Assembly: GCA_004151065.3 (NCBI GenBank)
Contig: NWUY0300004402.1
Location: forward strand, 140,889-153,233
Length of the DNA stretch: 12,345 nt
Source of the DNA: Larix sibirica
Lineage: Eukaryota > Streptophyta > Pinopsida > Pinales > Pinaceae
Reading direction: 5' to 3'
Below, in pieces: positions 7,740 to 12,345 of this stretch. Below the pieces are notes generated by a model. That model made no database searches. It worked only from the letters and a program-made list of their open reading frames with translations, and was not told the origin of the DNA. Numbering within the stretch: position 1 is the stretch's first letter; each line of letters begins with the position of its first letter. Both the position numbers and the translations under genes were made by a program.

Positions 7740-8560
7740 ATGGATGCAAACATTCCAATGATGAAGACTATGAAGATTCGTTTCACCAAAGTGAGGATAA
7801 ATTCCAACCATAAGAATAGAAATAGAAAGCATCTTTATTTATTATGTCCCCAAAAGGGACTATATAGTATTCGCACAACATCATTAATCCATTCACTACA
7901 ACAAAATATATGGTTTTTCTCCATGCAAAAAATTCCAATTTAACATTATTTTTTATAAAATATATTTATCTGCTATGTGATTGGGGGTACAGAATGATGT
8001 TGTCCTAGTTTTTTGTTTCCCATCACGCTGCGACAGGCTGACGTCTAGCTCCTTTTAATGACGTGGGAAGGTTTCTAGTGGTGTGCAATGAGGATTTGAG
8101 TGTTGAACCATAATTATATCCACACTGCCTTCTTTTCGGGATAGGGTTTTCGATTGGAGAACCAGTTTTAAAGACAGAAGCAGTTATGAATTGGAGAAGG
8201 GAAGCACTCCTTGCTGAATCCGGAATGAGCCCTTGAGTATGAATTTACTTCCTTTTGAGAATGATCCCATAATTCTTCAAGCGACAAATCAAGGAAAGAG
8301 AAACATAAGTCACTTATCCTTTTATTTCTCATTAGAAGTTAATGGTTTCCTCCACCTCCATGAAACCCTATGCACTTGTAACTTCAATAAATTCCACATG
8401 ACTCTAGTATGATTGCATGCCAAAAATACGCAGATCTATGATAAAATTTGAAATCCAACATTTTATTGTTCGACGGGATGTATTTGTCTAGAAATCGATT
8501 TTTTTTACGACCATTAATGTCTACTGACTATTGAGTTGGATTAAAACCTAAATATATGAG
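7740..8560. other. Flank of the GMC oxidoreductase fragment, no gene seen
   Basis: No recognisable N-terminal GMC dinucleotide-binding motif (GxGxxG) was found here, although about 120 residues of the family should precede the fragment. The part 7990-8240 has somewhat more CpG than the rest. It carries TGACGTC at 8039-8045 and TGACGTGG at 8059-8066, cores bound by plant bZIP factors, 20 bp apart. It may be gene-derived DNA or a promoter remnant. Confidence 0.35.
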
Positions 8561-8980
8561 GTGGATTGCATTTTTTCATTGGGGTTGAAGGGAAAGATAA
8601 GACACAATTTTAGGTTCGCTCTTGGAGGTAGGAGCTTTATCAACATGGGGTTTTACAGTCACACCATCCCCTGGGACATGAGAAGGAATGGATGGGATGG
8701 AGAGATTGTGAATGATATTTTCCATGGGTTAATAAAATGGTCACCCATAGACTTGAGATCAAGCCTTGGAAAATTGAAGTCAAGGAAGCACTTCTTGAAG
8801 TGGGTGTTTCGCCTTACAATGGATTCACTGATGACCATATCTATGAAACTAGGGAGGGAGGGACTATTTTTGAAAAAAATGGATATAGCCATACGGCGGC
8901 TAAACTCCTGGTCTATGCCAATCCCCGGAAGCTAACTGTGTTGTTGCATGCAACTATGGAGTGCTGGCTCTTATACAAAG
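8561..8980 (+). pseudogene. HOTHEAD-like GMC oxidoreductase fragment, frameshifted
   Basis: The first frame reads RFALGGRSFINMGFYS then RRNGWDGEIVND, matching the flavin-binding GMC signature and the GWD segment of plant HOTHEAD/mandelonitrile-lyase-like proteins. After a frame change at an A-run near 8733-8737, the second frame reads ALLEVGVSPYNGFTDDHIYE, then GGTIF...HTAAKLLVYANPRKLTVLLHAT, a strongly conserved HOTHEAD block. Together they cover about residues 120-240 of a protein of about 590. The shift equals one lost base, because the two parts align without a length gap. The GGGS-type glycine triplet has Arg at its third position. The fragment stops at AAAG|GTATGT (8980/8981), a good splice donor, so this may be one exon of a former gene. 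No other exon is visible. The family oxidises alcohols using FAD, and HOTHEAD acts in cuticle and floral organ separation. A sequencing error at the A-run is possible. Confidence 0.85.
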
Positions 8981-9566
8981 GTATGTTTGTTTGCTAATTT
9001 TTTTTAGGATCTATGGATTTTTAACCTCCTCTAACCATTAAAAAATTGGCTAAATGGATGAACTATTTCTACTATAAACTGTATTTTACCAAGTGATGTA
9101 TTCCCTGTATGGAGATTTGCTACTATTCAAAGGAAGATTGTTTCCCATTACCCTTCATTGTTAGCCCATTGCATTCTATTCATATAGAATGTAGGAAGTG
9201 GCATGAAGGGTAAGTTGATGAATTTTTAAATACTTGTGAATTGCAGAGGTTGTTGCTAGGAACAAATTCTTATAAAGTTGATTAATACAGATATTCCCAT
9301 ATCGATAGGATTCAAGGACAGCTATCATCTTATTCATTTGGTTTGTCAGTTCACTTATGTAGGTGCATGTGAGTTGGTAAGATTGTCTATGCTTTCCGTG
9401 CCAATAATATGGGATGAATATAGGTCGATGGTGTTGGGTTGGTGTGTTGCATAAATTGAGGAATCCATAACCTAAAATACCATAGTAGACACACATAATA
9501 GTAGCAAAGAGATGTTATATTATCTGTTACAATTTTCCTGTAGCTTCATGTTAGTTTCATGGTCAG
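8981..9566. other. Non-coding stretch, no gene seen
   Basis: If the donor at 8981 is real, this would be former intron. No next GMC exon was found. The minus-strand open frame 9176-9496 (106 codons) has no domain and looks accidental. Confidence 0.4.
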
Positions 9567-9705
9567 TATTTCATTTCACCGATTTACATGTTATTCTTAG
9601 TGGACTAAATCATTAGTCTAGACACTATTATTAATCTAAAATAGTAATTAATTCCATTAATATTTCATGTCACCGAATGTACTTGTTATTCTCACTAGAC
9701 TGATG
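9567..9705. repeat. Imperfect direct repeat, about 44 bp, period 94
   Basis: TATTTCATTTCACCGATTTA (9567) and TATTTCATGTCACCGAATGT (9661) start two related segments. Both continue with TTGTTATTCT- or ATGTTATTCT-like sequence and a CTAGACT- or GGACT-like end. Confidence 0.55.
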
Positions 9706-9884
9706 TTTGTCAGTTCAATTATATCATGAGATTTTTAGCAATATGGCAATTACTGGATATGGATCTGTATTCTCAGCAATATATCTCATATGTCCAAATA
9801 ACAATACAATTGCATCAATAATTCAAGTATAACAATCAATTCATATCATATATATAGATTACTTGAATATAACTAAGCCAGTCT

Positions 9885-10165
9885 TATTCCATATGGGCTA
9901 TCTTTAAGCTAATAAACTCTAAATTGAAAAATCAAAATTATAATTTTATTATAAACAATTTTAAAAAAGCTAAAACTCTATTATAAAATCTAAATTAAAT
10001 GATCACTATTCCATATGGGATATCCTTAAGCTAAATACATAAACTCTAAATTAAAAGATCAAAATTATAATTTTATTATAAACAATTTTACAAAAAAAGC
10101 TAAAACTCTATTATAAACTCTAATTAAATGATCAAAATTATAATTTTAGTATAAGCCATTTAAAA
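9885..10165. repeat. AT-rich tandem repeat, period about 122 bp
   Basis: Copy 1 starts at 9885 and copy 2 at 10007, both with TATTCCATATGGG followed by TTAAGCTAA, ATAAACTCTAAATT, ATCAAAATTATAATTTTATT and GCTAAAACTCTATTATAAA. A third, partial copy (GATCAAAATTATAATTTTAG) follows at about 10129-10165. It is very AT-rich, with short poly-A runs. Confidence 0.85.
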
Positions 10166-10480
10166 AGATTTTAAAAACATTTTGCAACATTACATATCAT
10201 CTCTATAACACATTAATTCATTAAAAATCAAGAGAGTTAAAAAACTTATTTTAAATTTCAATATGTACATAATTTATTAAAAATAATTAATAATTTGTTT
10301 TTTTATGTGTAATAGACCAAAAGTCATCTTTAGTGGACAATGAGAATCTATTCTTCATCATTATATTAGTTACAGGTCTTTTGACCATTATTATTCTACA
10401 TATAATAATAATTACATATTTGAAGCTTATGGTTGTTATATGCATAATAAGTATCGGTCTTACACCTACACTNGCCATTG
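10166..10480. other. AT-rich non-coding stretch
   Basis: No gene seen. One ambiguous base lies at 10473. The plus-strand open frame 10333-10590 runs into the next tandem repeat and is broken in the repeat's second copy, so it is unlikely to be coding. Confidence 0.4.
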
Positions 10481-10763
10481 TTATTTTCTTTCAAACCGCT
10501 CTTTTTGGTGTTCGCGCTACCCTTGCTGTTTATTTTAACGTTTTAGTTCGAGAATTTGGTGATATTTACCATGAATTAGCTGAAGCTTAGCGGTCTTTAA
10601 AGCTGCATCGAAAGCTGTCTTCTTTATTTTCTTTGAAACTGCCGATTTTGGCATTCGCTAGTTTTGCTGTTTATTATAACGGTTTGGCTTGAGAATTTGG
10701 CAATATTTCATGTGTGTTAGATGAAACCAACGATCTTTAAAGCTGCTTCGAATGTTGCCTGTT
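10481..10763. repeat. Tandem duplication, ~142-bp unit, upstream of the J-domain gene
   Basis: Unit 1 is 10481-10623 and unit 2 is 10624-10763. The start of a third copy (CTATTTTATTTGAC) follows at 10764. Shared blocks are TTATTTTCTTT, TTGCTGTTTATT, GAGAATTTGG, ATATTT and ATCTTTAAAGCTGC or GTCTTTAAAGCTGC. The units are well diverged. Unit 1 carries TTCGAGAA (10547-10554), a minimal heat-shock-element pair (TTCnnGAA) that is lost in unit 2. The position suits a promoter region but no function is shown. Confidence 0.85.
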
Positions 10764-11196
10764 CTATTTTATTTGACTTTTTTTTCGTCGGAGCGTGAAT
10801 AGGGCTAGCTATTTCATTTTTGTTTTTTCGGTTAGAAGAGGCTTCTGAAGATGTGTGTGCTGAGGTGTTGAATGGGTAATTGCAGGGTGGATTTCGCTGT
10901 ATTTGAAGAAACCTTGGAGTGACAGGTGGCAGGGGTTTTCAGGAGGCAAGAATTTGGTTCTGGCCCTGTAGAATTCTAGAGGATTGTCCAGGTAGCCAGT
11001 AAGGCGGTTTGACGTGGAATACGGCGAGGATATTGGCCGCGGGATTAAGGTGCCCTGTCAATAAATGATGAAATAATGTCTCTTGCCTTGTCGCCTGGTT
11101 GAGAACTTGGACGTGAGCGAGCCCTGAAGCATTTGGAGGTTCCTTGTGGCAGGGTGTTCGTGGGGGTTACGCTATAATAAAAATTTAAATGTGAAA
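10764..11196 (+). promoter_or_regulatory. 5' flank / leader of the J-domain gene
   Basis: This segment is clearly richer in GC and CpG than the DNA to its left, as expected for an unmethylated gene start. No TATA box is obvious at a sensible distance, so the promoter may be TATA-less. If the leader reaches this far up, ATGATGAAATAA at 11066 and the ATG at 11075 (ending TGA 24 nt later) would be short upstream frames. The transcription start cannot be placed. Confidence 0.4.
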
Positions 11197-11482
11197 ATGA
11201 AGGACGCTAACGAGGCTTGTTTTTACTCTATTTTGGGTCTGGAGAAGACCTGTTCGACATCGGATGTCCGATGTGCTTACAGAAAATTGGCCAAGGTACG
11301 ATCTCATGTTCGAACTTTTTCCAAAGTCTATATGTAGAAGTGTATGGTTAAGTTGTTTCAATCTCTCTTTTTTTTGCATTTGTTATAGAAATGGCACCCA
11401 GACAAGCTCAATGCTAAGGACTCTGCGGCAGCGTTAGAGGCTGCAAAGATTCGATTTCAGGCTATTCAGGAGGCGTATTCAG
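11197..11482 (+). CDS. J-domain (DnaJ-type) co-chaperone, exons 1-2, 3' partial
   Basis: Exon 1 is 11197-11295 (33 codons) and exon 2 is 11389-11482. The 93-nt intron has GTACGA at its start, a T-rich tract and TTATAG at its end, phase 0. Exon 2 ends CAG|GTACTC, leaving a phase-1 codon. The start is the first ATG after an in-frame TGA (11125-11127). The protein begins MKDANEACFYSILGL (helix I), then SDVRCAYRKLAKKW (helix II), the HPD loop, and KIRFQAIQEAYS (helix III), an almost complete J domain. The HPD tripeptide, which stimulates Hsp70 ATP hydrolysis, is intact. The J domain is at the very N-terminus with no signal peptide, as in small plant class C J-proteins of the cytosol or nucleus. 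The continuation (family form VLSD...) is not in the window. No stops or frameshifts, so it looks functional. Confidence 0.9.
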
Positions 11483-12345
11483 GTACTCACTCGCAATTAT
11501 CAGCCAATTAACAAAATATTTTCCTTGTTTCTCTCTTTCTTCTTTGCACTTGGTTCGTCTCTTGTAAGCAGTGGTCTCCATTTGCAATCTCTGGAAACTT
11601 AATGTTGTTGAGGGCTGGGACGATTGATGAAGTTAAAAGGTAGATTCCTGAAAACAGATCGCTTATCAAGTTTAGACCTTTAGATAAACCCGTCCTACCG
11701 TTGATTGCAGTGCAATGCAAAAGTCTTGACTCGACAAGCTATGTTATTGAGTTAACTAAAGTCTACAGTTCTGATCAAGCAATTTCAGATGTTTCTAGAG
11801 TACTTTGAAGTGGGATCTATGAGATTTTCATAGTTTAGTTTAGACAAGTGTGGTGATTGTTGGATGTTTCCTTTGTGGGATGGGATGGGGTGGGGACATG
11901 GGAGGAGATAAGGAAGGGGTTTTATAGCTGCTTGCTATTAATTCGTCTTAGATATATACCTCCTCGCTTTAGTTAATAGTGACGCAATGTCTAGACATGG
12001 ATTCTTTCTATTATCATGTATTTTGTGTACATATATAGTTATTTACACATGAAAGGGATTGTCTAAACAATCTGAAATATAGAAGAGTAACCCTTTTATC
12101 AGTACTTAATAATGATTAATTATTTACCCAACCCTTTTTATGGGTGTTCAATTATGAGTGACTCTTTGCCCTCTATATTNACACGACCAAAATGGTCTCT
12201 CAAAACTGATTCCACCATATTCTATACAATATAAGCAACTATATTCTATATAGCAACCAAAAACTAACCTCTGGAAGGTCACACCAAGTTCATGTTGTTC
12301 AAATGACATAGACAAAAAGCGTGGCTTCGAGCCAAAACATCTACA
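11483..12345 (+). other. Second intron of the J-domain gene, running off the window
   Basis: It starts GTACTC directly after exon 2. No segment here continues the J-domain protein, so the intron probably extends past the right end. It contains a G-rich run at 11877-11902 and one ambiguous base at 12180. The minus-strand open frame 11508-11720 has no recognisable domain. Confidence 0.6.
11877..11895 (+). other. Potential G-quadruplex on the sense strand
   Basis: GGGATGGGATGGGGTGGGG has four runs of three or more G with 1-2 nt loops, and a fifth GGG follows at 11900. It would be present in the pre-mRNA of the J-domain gene, in intron 2. Confidence 0.7.

Noticed and set aside
7740-7943. Plus-strand open frame of 67 codons after the SINE
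   Set aside because: No motif, and its beginning overlaps the SINE target duplication.
8659-8892. Minus-strand open frame over the GMC fragment
   Set aside because: It is the antisense shadow of the plus-strand conserved HOTHEAD-like segments.
9176-9496. Minus-strand open frame of 106 codons
   Set aside because: Composition is unremarkable and no motif is seen; no splice or start context supports it.
10333-10590. Plus-strand open frame of 85 codons with a hydrophobic start
   Set aside because: It runs into the ~142-bp tandem repeat, and the second copy of that repeat breaks the frame; it also contains an ambiguous base.
11171-11185. TATAATAAAAA-like run read as a TATA box
   Set aside because: It lies only about 20 bp before the start codon, too close to drive that gene.
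11762-11830. Possible third exon of the J-domain gene
   Set aside because: An AG followed by TTCTGATC gives a residue order unlike the VLSD-type continuation, and the frame soon stops.

Overview
This window looks like nuclear DNA of a plant with a large, repeat-rich genome. A gymnosperm is my best guess, but that is inference. Most of the window is AT-rich and non-coding. It holds decayed transposable elements, several kinds of local repeats, and three gene-like islands. Single ambiguous bases occur at 3010, 10473 and 12180.

Layout. Positions 252-722 are a degenerate minisatellite. Positions 1068-1740 hold a polypurine tract followed by a possible LTR start (weak). Positions 2469-2756 are two tandem copies of a 144-bp unit. 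Positions 3314-3958 (minus strand) are a GC- and CpG-richer island with an unrecognised coiled-coil reading frame, best modelled as two exons around a 78-nt intron. Positions 4272-7105 (minus strand) are a dead LINE-type non-LTR retrotransposon: reverse transcriptase blocks, then an RNase H domain. The LINE is split by a 1194-bp solo LTR (5637-6830) that begins TG, ends CA, and is flanked by a perfect 5-bp target duplication, TGAGA. Removing the LTR and one TGAGA puts the two halves of the reverse transcriptase back in the same frame. Positions 7621-7739 are a small tRNA-derived SINE with an imperfect target duplication. Positions 8561-8980 (plus strand) are a frameshifted piece of a HOTHEAD-like GMC oxidoreductase gene. 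Positions 9885-10165 are AT-rich 122-bp tandem copies. Positions 10481-10763 are two diverged tandem copies of a ~142-bp unit. They lie about 0.4 kb upstream of the first two exons of a J-domain (DnaJ) co-chaperone gene (11197-11482, plus strand), which continues past the right edge.

How the parts relate. Nothing here forms an operon or a multi-gene system. The J-domain gene is the only clearly intact gene, and it is partial because the window ends in its second intron. The 3314-3958 frame is the best candidate for something undescribed. The LINE/LTR nest gives a readable order of events: LINE insertion first, LTR-element insertion second, then LTR-LTR recombination that left a solo LTR with its own promoter-like box. 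All family assignments come from reading conserved motifs by eye, without a database search.
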